Assembly (NCBI RefSeq): GCF_018070565.1
Contig: NZ_JAGPXL010000018.1
Coordinates: forward strand, 62,001-126,000
Direction: 5' to 3'
Length of the DNA: 64,000 bases
DNA from: Streptomyces sp. B93
GTDB taxonomy: Bacteria > Actinomycetota > Actinomycetes > Streptomycetales > Streptomycetaceae
Every line of letters begins with the position of its first letter. Position 1 is the stretch's first letter. Positions 27,131-35,605 of this stretch are shown here, in pieces. The notes beneath the pieces are model-generated. The model had not been told where the DNA came from. It worked only from the letters and a program-made list of their open reading frames with translations, and ran no database searches. The position numbers and the translations under genes were made by a program.

Positions 27131-27169
27131 GCGGCACTCCTCATACGGCTGCTCATGCGGCGCTCCTCA
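27124..27169 (-). repeat. short duplication carrying ribosome-binding site and start codon
   Basis: TGCTCATGCGGCACTCCTCA (27124-27143) recurs at 27150-27169 with one change, 26 bases away. On the minus strand each copy reads GAGGAG, spacer, GCATGAGCA. The first copy contains the end of the ketopantoate-reductase gene, the second the real start of the FDH gene. Confidence 0.7.
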
Positions 27170-28124
27170 GCGCGAGCAGGTCCGAGATGGCGTGCACGGT
27201 GCGCAGGGTGGGCACGTCCACGCCGGTGATCTCCGCCAGCTCGACGACCGCGGCGAGCAGCACGTCGAGTTCGAGCGGCTTGCCGCGCTCCAGGTCCTGG
27301 AGCGTGGAGGTGCGGTGGTCGCCGACGCGTTCGGCGCCCGCGAGACGGCGTTCGATGGAGACGCCGACCTCGCAGCCGAGCGCCTCGGCGACGGCGAGGG
27401 TCTCGGTCATCATGATCTCGATGACCTTCCGGGTGCCGCCGTGCAGGCACATCTGCCGCATGGTGGCGCGGGCCAGCGCGCTGATCGGGTTGAAGGAGAT
27501 GTTGCCGAGCAGCTTGAGCCAGATGTCGTTGCGCAGGTCGGGCTCGACCGGGCACTTCAGCCCGCCCGCCCGCATGGCGTCGCTGAACGCCAGACAGCGC
27601 TCGGAGACACTGCGGTCGGGCTCCCCGATGGAGAACCGGGTGCCTTCCAGGTGGCGTACGACGCCCGGTCCTTCGAGTTCGGTGGCGGCGTAGACGACAC
27701 AGCCGATGGCCCGTTCGGGCGCGAGCACGGCGCTGACGGTGCCGCCGGGGTCCACGCTCTCGACGCGGTGGCCGTCGTGGGGGCCGCCGTGCCGGTGGAA
27801 GTACCACCAGGGGATGCCGTTCTGGGCGGCGATCACCGCGGTGGTGTCGTGCAGCAGGGGCTCGATCAGCGGCCCGCACGCCGCGTACGAGTTGGCCTTG
27901 AGGCCGAGGAGGACGTAGTCGACCGGGCCGATCTCGGCCGGGTCGTCGGTGGCGGTGGGGTACGCGGTGAAGTCGCCGCGGGGGCTGAGCACCCGGACTC
28001 CGTGCTGCCTCATGGCCGCCAGATGCGGTCCACGGGCGATGAGGTGCACATCGGCACCGGCGCGTTCCAGCGCGGCACCGACGTAGGCGCCGATCGCACC
28101 GGCGCCGAGAACTGCGACTTTCAC
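27153..28124 (-). CDS. 2-dehydropantoate 2-reductase family protein (ApbA/PanE)
   Basis: A 323-residue NAD(P)-dependent reductase. The N-terminal dinucleotide motif VLGAGAIGAYVGAAL is followed by GLKANS and NGIPWW, and the catalytic Lys region NDIWLKLLGNISFNPISAL. The family includes true ketopantoate reductases and many 2-oxo-acid reductases of unknown substrate. It is the first gene of the fdh operon (22 bases before the catalytic chain), an odd place for a pantothenate enzyme, so a different 2-oxoacid substrate is likely. It starts at GTG with GGAG about 8 bases before. Confidence 0.85.
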   Translation of the reverse strand: MKVAVLGAGAIGAYVGAALERAGADVHLIARGPHLAAMRQHGVRVLSPRGDFTAYPTATDDPAEIGPVDYVLLGLKANSYAACGPLIEPLLHDTTAVIAAQNGIPWWYFHRHGGPHDGHRVESVDPGGTVSAVLAPERAIGCVVYAATELEGPGVVRHLEGTRFSIGEPDRSVSERCLAFSDAMRAGGLKCPVEPDLRNDIWLKLLGNISFNPISALARATMRQMCLHGGTRKVIEIMMTETLAVAEALGCEVGVSIERRLAGAERVGDHRTSTLQDLERGKPLELDVLLAAVVELAEITGVDVPTLRTVHAISDLLALRSAA

Positions 28125-28193
28125 GGAAACGCTCCGTTCGGTTTGAGGGATACCGCGGAGGTGGTCGTGGCCGAAGGGTTGTCGGCAGAATGG

Positions 28194-28216
28194 TGTCGAC
28201 GAAGGATGTCGACGAA
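28194..28216. repeat. tandem TGTCGACGAA in the fdh promoter region
   Basis: Two identical 10-mers at 28194-28203 and 28207-28216, 13 bases apart, between the GntR-type site and the fdh operon start. They may bind a second regulator. Confidence 0.45.
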
Positions 28217-28218
28217 AT

Positions 28219-28229
28219 ATTGTCTACAG
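28219..28229 (-). promoter_or_regulatory. FadR/FCD GntR-type operator before the fdh operon
   Basis: On the minus strand this reads ACTGTAGACAA, close to the TNGTNNNACNA pattern of FCD-type GntR operators. An almost identical ACTGTAGACGA occurs in front of the GntR gene at 43439. It lies about 95 bases before the first gene of the operon. Confidence 0.5.
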
Positions 28230-28295
28230 TATGGAAGTGGGCGCAGCAAGGCTTCGGACAAGCGTCGATTTCCTGTCGGCTACCGCCAACCGCCC

Positions 28296-29330
28296 TCAGC
28301 AGATCCGCGGCAGCAGCTCCCCGAGCGGCATGTCCACCACCCGCCGGGCACCCACCAGCGTGCGCAGCGTGACCCGTCCCTCAGGGCCGCCCGCCGGCAC
28401 CTCGCCGATCCGCACCGCCTCCCGCCCCTCGGGCAGCGCCCGCAGCGCGTCCAACGCCTCCCGCGCCGCCGACGGCGCCACGAACGCCACCATGCATCCC
28501 TCGTTGGCGACCACCAGCGGATCGAGCCCCAGCAGTTCGCACGCGGACCGCACCGCGTCCGGCACCGGCACCGAGCCCTCCTCGACCTCCACCGCCACGC
28601 CCGAGTCCCGCGCGATCTCGTTGAGCGCGGCGGCCAGCCCGCCCCGGGTCGGGTCCCGCAACGTGTGCACCCGCTCCCCGAGCGGCGCGAGCGCGGCCAC
28701 CAGCCGGTGCAACGGGCGGCTGTCCGAGGCGATGTCGCTCTCGAAACCCAGGCCCTCACGCGTCGACAGCACCGTGGTGCCGTGCAGCCCGATCGGGCCG
28801 GACAGCAGCACGGCGTCCCCCGGCCGGGCCAGCGCCGCCGACGGCCGCAGCCCCGGGTGCCGCTGCCCGATACCGGTGGTGTTGACGAAGACCCGGTCCA
28901 CCGCGCCGCGCCCCACCACCTTGGTGTCCCCGGTGACCACGGGCACCCCCGCCGCCCGCGCCGCCGCCCCCAACGACCCCGCCACCCGACGCAGTTCGGC
29001 GAGCGGCAGCCCCTCCTCCACGATCAGCGCCACCGACAGCGCCAGGGGCCGCGCCCCGCGCATGGCGACGTCGTTGACCGTGCCGTGCACCGCCAGGCTG
29101 CCGATGTCCCCGCCCGGGAAGAACAGCGGGCTGACCACGAAACTGTCCGTGCTGACCACCAGCTCCGGATGCCCCGGCAGCAGCGCGGCGTCCTCCAGCG
29201 GACCGCTCTGCCCGTCCAGCGCGGGCAGCACCAGGCCCTCCAGCAGCTCCGCGGTCAACTGCCCCCCGGCCCCGTGGCCGAGCAGGACGACCTCGTCCTC
29301 GTGGTGCGGGCCCGGGCATACGGCGGTCAT
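28296..29330 (-). CDS. hypE: hydrogenase maturation protein HypE
   Basis: A 344-residue protein of the AIR-synthase/PurM fold. HypE dehydrates the carbamoyl group received from HypF on its C-terminal cysteine to the cyano ligand of the [NiFe] site. The signature C-terminus PRIC is present, with [20 protein letters not shown] (ATP/substrate loop) and NDVAMRGA. Its ATG overlaps the hypD stop (ATGA). It is the last gene of the hydrogenase operon. Confidence 0.95.
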   Translation of the reverse strand: MTAVCPGPHHEDEVVLLGHGAGGQLTAELLEGLVLPALDGQSGPLEDAALLPGHPELVVSTDSFVVSPLFFPGGDIGSLAVHGTVNDVAMRGARPLALSVALIVEEGLPLAELRRVAGSLGAAARAAGVPVVTGDTKVVGRGAVDRVFVNTTGIGQRHPGLRPSAALARPGDAVLLSGPIGLHGTTVLSTREGLGFESDIASDSRPLHRLVAALAPLGERVHTLRDPTRGGLAAALNEIARDSGVAVEVEEGSVPVPDAVRSACELLGLDPLVVANEGCMVAFVAPSAAREALDALRALPEGREAVRIGEVPAGGPEGRVTLRTLVGARRVVDMPLGELLPRIC

Positions 29331-30430
29331 GGCAACGGCACCTCCTTGCGGCGCCCGGCCGCGTGGAAGGCGGCGCAGGTGCCCTCGGCGGACACCATCG
29401 GGGCGCCCAGGGGATGGCGGGGCGTACAGCGGGTGCCGTAGGCCGGGCAGTCGGTCGGCAGCCGGGCGCCGGTCAGCACCGCACCGGCGATGCACACCGG
29501 GTCCTCCGCCGGGCGCAGACCGTCCACGGCGAAGCGCCGGGCGGCGTCGAAGCGGGCGTAGGGCGGGCGCAGTTCGAGCCCGCTGCCCGGCAGCTCGCCC
29601 AGTCCGCGCCAGGCCCGGTCGGTGACGCGGAAGACGGTGCGGACGGCGTCCCGCGCCGCGGTGTTGCCGGACCGGCGCACCGCCCGTACGTACTGGTTCT
29701 CCACCTCAAAGCGCCCCGACTCCAGCTGGCGGACGGCCATCAGGATGCCCTCCAGCAGATCCAGCGGCTCGAAGCCGGTGACCACGATCGGCACCCGGTA
29801 GCGGGCGGCGATCGGCTCGTACTCGTGCCAGCCCATCACCGCGCACACATGCCCCGCCGCGAGGAAGGCCTGCACCTCGCAGTCGGGGTCGTCGAGCAGC
29901 GCCGTCATCGCGGGCGGCACCAGGACATGGCTGACCAGCACGGAGAAGTTGGTGAGCCCGAGGCGGGCGGCGTGCAGCACCGCCATCGCGTTGGCGGGCG
30001 CGGTCGTCTCGAACCCGACGGCGAGGAACACCACCTCACGGTCCGGGCGGTCGGAGGCCAGCCGGACGGCGTCCATCGGCGTGTACACCACCCGTACGTC
30101 GGCGCCGCGCGCCCGCAGCGACAGCAGGTCGGTCTCGGTGCCCGGCACCCGCAGCATGTCGCCGAAGCTGGTGAGGATCACCTCGGGGCGCCCGGCGACG
30201 GCCATCGCCCGGTCCAGGGTCTCCAGCGGGGTCACGCACACCGGGCAGCCGGGCCCGTGGATCATCCGCATCCCGGCCGGGAGCAGTTCGTCGATGCCCT
30301 GCCGGACCAGGGTGTGGGTCTGGCCGCCGCACACCTCCATGATCCGCCACGGCCGTGTCGCGGTGGCGCGCAGCTCGTCCAGCAGCCGCCGGGCGAGCGC
30401 CGGATCACGGTATTCGTCGAGGTACTTCAT
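29327..30430 (-). CDS. hypD: hydrogenase maturation protein HypD
   Basis: A 367-residue Fe-S scaffold protein that, with HypC, assembles Fe(CN)2CO. Conserved motifs [27 protein letters not shown] and GHVCAVMG plus the Cys-rich C-terminal part ([29 protein letters not shown]) holding the [4Fe-4S] ligands are all present. It starts 16 bases after the large-subunit gene and overlaps hypE by 4 bases. Confidence 0.95.
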   Translation of the reverse strand: MKYLDEYRDPALARRLLDELRATATRPWRIMEVCGGQTHTLVRQGIDELLPAGMRMIHGPGCPVCVTPLETLDRAMAVAGRPEVILTSFGDMLRVPGTETDLLSLRARGADVRVVYTPMDAVRLASDRPDREVVFLAVGFETTAPANAMAVLHAARLGLTNFSVLVSHVLVPPAMTALLDDPDCEVQAFLAAGHVCAVMGWHEYEPIAARYRVPIVVTGFEPLDLLEGILMAVRQLESGRFEVENQYVRAVRRSGNTAARDAVRTVFRVTDRAWRGLGELPGSGLELRPPYARFDAARRFAVDGLRPAEDPVCIAGAVLTGARLPTDCPAYGTRCTPRHPLGAPMVSAEGTCAAFHAAGRRKEVPLP

Positions 30431-30446
30431 GACGGCCCACCGGTGG

Positions 30447-31778
30447 TCAGGTGCGGACGACGGTCAGGTCGAGGAAGTGGGTGGCGCAGGAGATGCACGG
30501 ATCGTGGTTGCGCACCGCCCGCTCGCACCGCCGCGCCAGCTCCGCGTCGCTCACCCCGCCCGCGGCGACGGCGGCCCGCGCGACCCGCAGCAGGTCGTCC
30601 TCGATGGCGCCCTGGTTCTGCGCCGTCGGCGGCACGATCCGGGCGTCGGTGACCGTGCCGTCGCCGTCCAGCCGGTAGCGGTGGTACAGCAGCCCGCGCG
30701 GCGCCTCCGTGGCGCCGTGCCCGGTCGCGGCGACCGGCGGCACCTCGACGTACGGCCGGGCCGGGGGCTCGTACCCCGCGATCAGCCGCAGCGCCTCGTC
30801 CACCGCGTACACCACCTCCACGGCCCGCACCAGGACCGACCGGTAGGGGTTGCGGCACACCGCGCCCCGCCGCGGATCGCCGAGCCCGGCCTCGTGCGCC
30901 GCCGCCAGCGCGGTCGCCGACAGCAGCCCTCCGCCGACCGCGAACCGGGCGAGCGGCCCGGTCAGATGGCGCCGCCCGTCGAGCCGGGAGTGCAGGGCGG
31001 TGGAGCGCGGCACCTGCTCCTCGCGGACGTGGTCGAGGAAGGCGGGCAGCGGGAAGGCGGCCCGCACGCCGTCGGTGCGCAGGACCGTCGGCGTGCCCCG
31101 CTCGACGGCGTACGTGCCCGGCGCGGCCAGCGCCAGGAAGTCGGCGTCGACGTCCGCGTCGGGGAAGTCGAAGCCCGCCACCCAGCGCGCCGTGTCCCAG
31201 GCGTCGTCGGCGGCCCGCCGCAACCGCTCGGCCAGCGGGCGCAGTTCGGCCCGGGTGGGCACCCGGTGGAAGCCGCCCAGCCGGACGTTCACCGGGTGGA
31301 CGGCCCGGCCGCCGAGGAGTTCCATGACCGCGTTGCCCGCCTGTTTCAGCCGCAGCCCCCGCTCCACGGCGGCCCGCTGGGTGCGGGCCAGCTCGATCCC
31401 GCTCTCGCAGCCGAGGAAGTCCGGGGCGTGCAGCAGATGGATGTGCAGGGCGTGGCTCTCGATCCACTCACCGCAGTACAGCAGCCGCCGCAGCTCCCGC
31501 ACCGGCCGCTCCACGGTGACACCGCAGGCGTCCTCGACGGCCTGGCAGGCGCTCATCTGGTAGGCCACCGGGCAGATACCGCAGACCCGGGCGGTGATGT
31601 CGGGCGGCTCGGTGTGCACCCGGCCGCGCAGGAACGCCTCGAAGAACCGGGGCGGTTCGTAGATGCTGAGCGACGCCTCCTCGACGCGGCCGTCCGCCAT
31701 CCGCAGCACCAGGGTGCCCTCGCCCTCCACACGGGCGAGCGAGCCGACGCGCAGCACTCGGGAGCCCTGGTGGGTCAT
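30447..31778 (-). CDS. [NiFe] hydrogenase large (alpha) subunit, group 3b-like
   Basis: A 443-residue catalytic subunit. The nickel ligands are in the L1 motif [10 protein letters not shown] (about residues 64-73) and the L2 motif DPCISCATH near the end, followed by only nine residues (FLDLTVVRT). Sequence style and operon partners fit the cytoplasmic NADP-linked bidirectional group 3b (sulfhydrogenase-type). The gene overlaps the small-subunit gene by 4 bases (ATGA). In Mycobacterium smegmatis the related Hyh enzyme is induced in hypoxia by DosR; a comparable role here is supported by nearby DosR-like boxes. Confidence 0.92.
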   Translation of the reverse strand: MTHQGSRVLRVGSLARVEGEGTLVLRMADGRVEEASLSIYEPPRFFEAFLRGRVHTEPPDITARVCGICPVAYQMSACQAVEDACGVTVERPVRELRRLLYCGEWIESHALHIHLLHAPDFLGCESGIELARTQRAAVERGLRLKQAGNAVMELLGGRAVHPVNVRLGGFHRVPTRAELRPLAERLRRAADDAWDTARWVAGFDFPDADVDADFLALAAPGTYAVERGTPTVLRTDGVRAAFPLPAFLDHVREEQVPRSTALHSRLDGRRHLTGPLARFAVGGGLLSATALAAAHEAGLGDPRRGAVCRNPYRSVLVRAVEVVYAVDEALRLIAGYEPPARPYVEVPPVAATGHGATEAPRGLLYHRYRLDGDGTVTDARIVPPTAQNQGAIEDDLLRVARAAVAAGGVSDAELARRCERAVRNHDPCISCATHFLDLTVVRT

Positions 31779-32560
31779 GTCCGCACCTCCTCGTCGTGGT
31801 CCTCGGCAAGCCGGTCGAACGCGGCGGCGTTGAAGGTGCGCAGCAGGCGTGCGACGTCACGGTCGTCGAGACCGTCGCGGCGCAGCAGCCCGAGCAGCGC
31901 GCGCAGGTTGGGGGAGGCCGACGGGCCGAAGCAGCCGTAGCAGCCGCGGCCGTACGCCGGGCAGATCGCCCCGCATCCGGCGTGCGTGACCGGGCCCAGG
32001 CAGGGGATGCCCCGGGCGACGGTGACACAGACGGCACCGCGCCGCTTGCACTCGAAGCACACGCTGTGGTCGGGCACGTCCGGCCGGCGTCCGGCGAGGA
32101 ACGCGGTGACGACCTCCAGCAGCTGACGGCGGTCGATCGGGCAGCCGCGCAGCTCGAAGTCCACGTCGACGTGGGCCGAGACGGGGGTGGATTCGGCGAG
32201 GGTGTCGATGTAGTCGGGCCGCGCGTACACGGCGCGCGTGAACTCCTCCACGTCGGCGAAGTTGCGCAGCGCCTGGATGCCGCCGGCGGTGGCGCAGGCG
32301 CCGATCGTCACCAGCACCCGGCACTGGGCGCGGATCTCCCGGACCCGTTCGGCGTCGGCGGCGGTGGTAACGGACCCCTCCACCAGCCCGAGGTCGTACG
32401 GTCCGGGCTCCACCGCACCGGACGCCTCCAGGAAGTGCGCGATCCGCACCCGGCCCGCGAGGGCGAGCAGCTCGTCCTCGCAGTCCAGCAGGGTGAGCTG
32501 GCAGCCGTCGCAGGACGCCAGCTTGAACACGGCGAGTGTGGGGACGGTCGGCTCGGACAC
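31775..32560 (-). CDS. [NiFe] hydrogenase small (delta) subunit, group 3b-like
   Basis: A 261-residue Fe-S subunit resembling NADH dehydrogenase 20 kDa proteins. The proximal cluster ligands are in [26 protein letters not shown] and RGCPID; additional Cys-rich stretches ([30 protein letters not shown]) bind medial and distal clusters. There is no Tat signal, so the enzyme is cytoplasmic. GTG at 32560 is chosen because AAGGAGG lies 8 bases upstream. The C-terminal part ([19 protein letters not shown]) is a helical extension. Confidence 0.92.
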   Translation of the reverse strand: MSEPTVPTLAVFKLASCDGCQLTLLDCEDELLALAGRVRIAHFLEASGAVEPGPYDLGLVEGSVTTAADAERVREIRAQCRVLVTIGACATAGGIQALRNFADVEEFTRAVYARPDYIDTLAESTPVSAHVDVDFELRGCPIDRRQLLEVVTAFLAGRRPDVPDHSVCFECKRRGAVCVTVARGIPCLGPVTHAGCGAICPAYGRGCYGCFGPSASPNLRALLGLLRRDGLDDRDVARLLRTFNAAAFDRLAEDHDEEVRT

Positions 32561-32586
32561 GATCGCACCTCCTTCGGCGGCGGGCC

Positions 32587-33405
32587 TCACAACTCCCGCA
32601 CGGACAGCAGGCTCCCAGCCCGGTCCCACCCGATCACGGCACCGTCCCGGCACAGCAGCACCCCGCCGAGCTGGCAGTGGCCGCAGGTGCCGGTGGCGCA
32701 GCGCATGTTCCGCTCCAGCGACACCCGGATCCGGTCCGCGGGCACGTCCACGGCGCGCAGCGCACGGGCGGTGGCGCGGATCATCACCTCGGGGCCGCAC
32801 ACGTACGCCGTCGTGTTCGCCGGCGTGAACCGGGCGTCGTCGAGCAGCGCGGTGACCACCCCGACGCGGCCCGGCCAGCCGGGGGAGGGGCGGTCCACGG
32901 TGACCGCGCAGTTCAGTGGGCCGTGCGCGCTCGCCCAGGCCCGCAGCTGCCGGGCGTACAGCAGGTCCTCCGCGCTGCGGGCGCCGACCAGCAGGTTCAG
33001 CCGCCCGTAGGCGTGCGGGGCGGCGAGTACGGCGTCCAGCAGGGGGCGCAGCGGGGCGAGGCCGATGCCGCCCGCGACGACCAGGACGTCCCGGCCGCGG
33101 GCCCGGCCCAGGTCCCAGCCGGTGCCGAACGGGCCGCGCAGGCCCACCAGGTCGCCGGGGCGCAGCGCGCACAGCGCCGCCGAGACCGCGCCGACCGAGC
33201 GGACCGTGTGCGTCAGCTCGTGACGGTCGATCCGGGACACCGAGACCGGGATCTCGCCCACCCCGAAGGCGTACACCATCGCGAACTGCCCCGGAGCGAA
33301 GGGCGCGAGGACCGCGGCGCCCGCCGGGGCCAGCGCGACACTGACCGTGTCGGCGGCCTCGGGCCGTACCGCGGTCACCCGGTAGGGCAGCGGGACGCTC
33401 GTCAT
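32587..33405 (-). CDS. hydrogenase FAD/NAD(P)-binding (gamma) subunit
   Basis: A 272-residue ferredoxin-NADP reductase-type flavoprotein. The FAD site is PVSVSRID, the nucleotide site [14 protein letters not shown], and the C-terminal Cys-rich motif [19 protein letters not shown] binds a [2Fe-2S] cluster, as in dihydroorotate dehydrogenase B and sulfhydrogenase gamma subunits. It links the hydrogenase to NAD(P)H. The ATG overlaps the stop of the preceding cNMP-binding gene. Confidence 0.92.
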   Translation of the reverse strand: MTSVPLPYRVTAVRPEAADTVSVALAPAGAAVLAPFAPGQFAMVYAFGVGEIPVSVSRIDRHELTHTVRSVGAVSAALCALRPGDLVGLRGPFGTGWDLGRARGRDVLVVAGGIGLAPLRPLLDAVLAAPHAYGRLNLLVGARSAEDLLYARQLRAWASAHGPLNCAVTVDRPSPGWPGRVGVVTALLDDARFTPANTTAYVCGPEVMIRATARALRAVDVPADRIRVSLERNMRCATGTCGHCQLGGVLLCRDGAVIGWDRAGSLLSVREL

Positions 33406-33860
33406 GACCGGCTCCCGCTGCCGTGCGGGGCGTACAGGTCGAGCAGCCGGATGCGGGAGGCGTGCAGCCGGTCGGCGACCACCCGGCCGACCCAGGTGGC
33501 GACCGCGCGGCCGAACTCGGCGTCCTCCTCGCACAGGGCCCGTACGGTGTTCGCGTCGAACTCCCAGGCCCGCACCGGGCTGAGCGCCTCGGCGCCCAGC
33601 TGCCACCAGTACGGCGGGAAATGCCAGGACCAGCCGACGAGTTCACCGTGGCCCAGCGACTCGATGACCGCGGGGCGGCGGCCGGGCACACTCAGGTCCA
33701 GCACGACGGTGCCGGTCCGCACGATCCAGAACCGGTCGGCGCGCTCGCCCTCCTCGAACAGGCGGGCGCCCGACGCGAAGGAGGCCTCGCGGGCGAACCG
33801 CATCAGCCGTGCGCGGTGTTCGGCGGGCAGGGCGGCGGCGAGGGTGGTGGTGGAGGTCAT
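33402..33860 (-). CDS. stand-alone cyclic-nucleotide-binding domain protein
   Basis: A 152-residue protein that is essentially one cNMP-binding beta-roll: [35 protein letters not shown], then [17 protein letters not shown], the phosphate-binding cassette position, ending in a C-helix. There is no HTH domain, so it cannot bind DNA as Crp does. It is buried in the hydrogenase operon with 4-base overlaps on both sides, so it is probably a regulatory partner of the enzyme. Similar small proteins accompany group 3b operons in mycobacteria. The ligand is unknown. Confidence 0.85.
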   Translation of the reverse strand: MTSTTTLAAALPAEHRARLMRFAREASFASGARLFEEGERADRFWIVRTGTVVLDLSVPGRRPAVIESLGHGELVGWSWHFPPYWWQLGAEALSPVRAWEFDANTVRALCEEDAEFGRAVATWVGRVVADRLHASRIRLLDLYAPHGSGSRS

Positions 33861-35020
33861 CGTCGCGTCTCCTCGTGGGTCTCGTGCCGGGACCGGGCGG
33901 CGCGCTCCTCGTCGAGCGCCGCGGCCTCCTCGGTGATGTCGATGCCGACGGGGCACCAGGTGATACAGCGCCCGCAGCCCACGCAGCCGGAGCTGCCGAA
34001 CTGCTCGTACCAGGTGGAGAGTTTGTGGGTCAGCCACTGCCGGTAGCGGCTGCGGCCCAAGGACCGTACGGGGCCTTCGTGCAGACGGCTGAAGTCCAGG
34101 TCGAAGCAGGAGTCCCAGCGCTGCCACCGCTCGGCGTGCGTCCCGGTGAGGTCGGTGACCTCCTCGGTGGTCGTGCAGAAGCAGGTCGGGCACACCATGG
34201 TGCAGTTGCCGCAGGTCAGACAGCGCTCGGCGACATCGTCCCAGCGGTCCGCGGTCAGGCTCTCACCGAGCAGCGCGCGCAGGTCAACGGGCGGCATGGT
34301 CCGGCCCATTCGCTCCCGCGCCGCGGCCACGGCGTCCCGGGCGGCGGCGGACGTCCGCTCGTCGGCGCCGTGGTGCGGGACCTCGGCGAGGACGGCCTGG
34401 CCGGCCTCGCTCCCGACGCGGACGAGGAAGCGGTGACCCGCCTCGTCCACCACCTCGGTGAGCGCGAGGTCGAAGCCCTCGTCGGCACCCGGCCCGGCGC
34501 CCATGGAGACGCAGAAGCAGGTGGCGCCCGGCTCCGTGCACTCGACGGCCACCAGGAAGGCACCGGTGCGGCGGGCGGCGTAGCCGTCGTCCTGGTAGCG
34601 GCCCCCGGCCAGCACCCGGTCCTGGATCGCGATGGCCCGCAGGTCGCAGGGGCGCACGCCGAGGAAGGCGTACGACGGGTGCGCGGGCGGTTCCCCGGTC
34701 ACCGACAGGTCCCCGTCCGCCGTACGGTCGGCGCTCCACAGCCGCTCCCGCTCGGGGTGCAGGAACGCCTTCCACGACTGCGGGCCGGTGGTGTGCGCGA
34801 AGGCCGCGCCGTCGGCGCGTGGCACCAGCCGGTAGCGGCCCGCCTCGACCTCGGTGCCCCAGCCGAACGGCAGTTCGTCGGCGGAGGTGATCTCCGCGAG
34901 GACCACGGCGGCGTCCCGCACGGTCGGTCCGACGACGGTGCGGCCCCGGCCGCGCAGCACCTGGACCAGGGCGTCGAGCCCGGTTAGGTCCAGGACGGCG
35001 GCGGTGCGACGGTCGGACAT
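33857..35020 (-). CDS. hydrogenase Fe-S (beta) subunit, 4Fe-4S dicluster
   Basis: A 387-residue electron-transfer subunit resembling sulfhydrogenase beta and anaerobic sulfite reductase A proteins. N-terminal part: [19 protein letters not shown]-terminal part: two cluster motifs [16 protein letters not shown] and [16 protein letters not shown]. It is the first gene of the hydrogenase operon, with GGAGGGG before the ATG, and is followed by four-base overlaps through the next genes. DosR-like boxes lie about 95 and 265 bases upstream. Confidence 0.92.
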   Translation of the reverse strand: MSDRRTAAVLDLTGLDALVQVLRGRGRTVVGPTVRDAAVVLAEITSADELPFGWGTEVEAGRYRLVPRADGAAFAHTTGPQSWKAFLHPERERLWSADRTADGDLSVTGEPPAHPSYAFLGVRPCDLRAIAIQDRVLAGGRYQDDGYAARRTGAFLVAVECTEPGATCFCVSMGAGPGADEGFDLALTEVVDEAGHRFLVRVGSEAGQAVLAEVPHHGADERTSAAARDAVAAARERMGRTMPPVDLRALLGESLTADRWDDVAERCLTCGNCTMVCPTCFCTTTEEVTDLTGTHAERWQRWDSCFDLDFSRLHEGPVRSLGRSRYRQWLTHKLSTWYEQFGSSGCVGCGRCITWCPVGIDITEEAAALDEERAARSRHETHEETRR

Positions 35021-35114
35021 GAGACTTCCCCTCCGTGCGGAGGCCGTGGGGGCTACTCGTTCCAGCGTCCGCCCGGGCGCCGCCCGGCGCCACAGGCCGC
35101 CCGGACCCGATCCG

Positions 35115-35130
35115 AGGGCCCTTCGGCCCC
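35115..35130. promoter_or_regulatory. DosR/DevR-like box before the hydrogenase operon
   Basis: AGGGCCCTTCGGCCCC matches the GGGCCG-NN-CGGCCC type palindrome, one base off in the left half, about 95 bases upstream of the beta-subunit start. Confidence 0.5.
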
Positions 35131-35155
35131 CCTGGACGGTGTCCGGGCACGAAAG

Positions 35156-35251
35156 GACGGGAAGGACTCACCCGCTTCTCGCGGATCCGAATTGCGCGGT
35201 GAGCGGCCGGGGGAAACCGCTGCTCCGCGTCTGTGCCGGGTCCTTCCCGTC
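35156..35251. repeat. widely spaced inverted repeat GACGGGAAGGAC
   Basis: Arms 35156-35167 and 35240-35251 are perfectly complementary over 12 bases with 72 bases between them, in the hydrogenase promoter gap. Looping by a dimeric regulator is one explanation. Confidence 0.4.
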
Positions 35252-35285
35252 ACCTCCAGTACACCGCGTCCGGCGCCCCGCCACC

Positions 35286-35301
35286 AGGGCCGTTCGGCCC
35301 T
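35286..35301. promoter_or_regulatory. DosR/DevR-like box, perfect palindrome
   Basis: AGGGCCGTTCGGCCCT, arms of 7 around TT, 20 bases beyond the hypC stop and 266 bases before the hydrogenase operon start. Confidence 0.55.
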
Positions 35302-35321
35302 CTTCCGCACCACCGGTCACT

Positions 35322-35600
35322 TCAGTCCGCCCTCTCGCGGCGGGCGGGCAGCGGCTCGCCCAGCTCGCCCGTCACCGCGTCGGCCATGGCCCGCAGCACC
35401 TCCAGCGTGCGCTCGGCCTCGGCCTCGTCGACCCGGGCGATGGCGAACCCGACGTGGACGACGACGTACGCCCCCACCCCGGCGTCCGGCGTGTAGGCGA
35501 GGCACACCTCACGGCGCACCCCGCCGAAGTCGACCGTGCCGGTGCGCAGGCCCGCCTCCTCGCGGACGTCGACGATCCGGCCGGGGATGCCCAGGCACAT
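35322..35600 (-). CDS. hypC: hydrogenase maturation chaperone HypC
   Basis: A 92-residue HypC/HybG/HupF protein with the invariant N-terminus MCLGIPGRIV (Cys2 binds the Fe(CN)2CO precursor) and the AYVVVHVGFAIARVDEAEA segment. It delivers iron to the hydrogenase large subunit with HypD. It starts 5 bases after the hypF stop and is the last gene of the maturation operon. Confidence 0.95.
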   Translation of the reverse strand: MCLGIPGRIVDVREEAGLRTGTVDFGGVRREVCLAYTPDAGVGAYVVVHVGFAIARVDEAEAERTLEVLRAMADAVTGELGEPLPARRERAD

Positions 35601-35605
35601 CGCCC

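Larger units (their letters stand above)
35021..35321. other. non-coding gap before the hydrogenase operon (301 bp)
   Basis: Between hypC (upstream on the minus strand) and the beta-subunit gene. It holds two DosR-like palindromes (35115-35130 and 35286-35301) and a widely spaced 12-base inverted repeat (35156-35167 with 35240-35251). No gene or terminator is evident. It is most likely the promoter region of the structural operon. Confidence 0.6.

Noticed and set aside
23363-27229. A 1288-codon open frame on the plus strand opposite the fdh operon
   Set aside because: It is antisense to four well-recognised genes, its product is low-complexity and Val/Arg/Gly-rich, and long antisense frames are expected at this G+C content.
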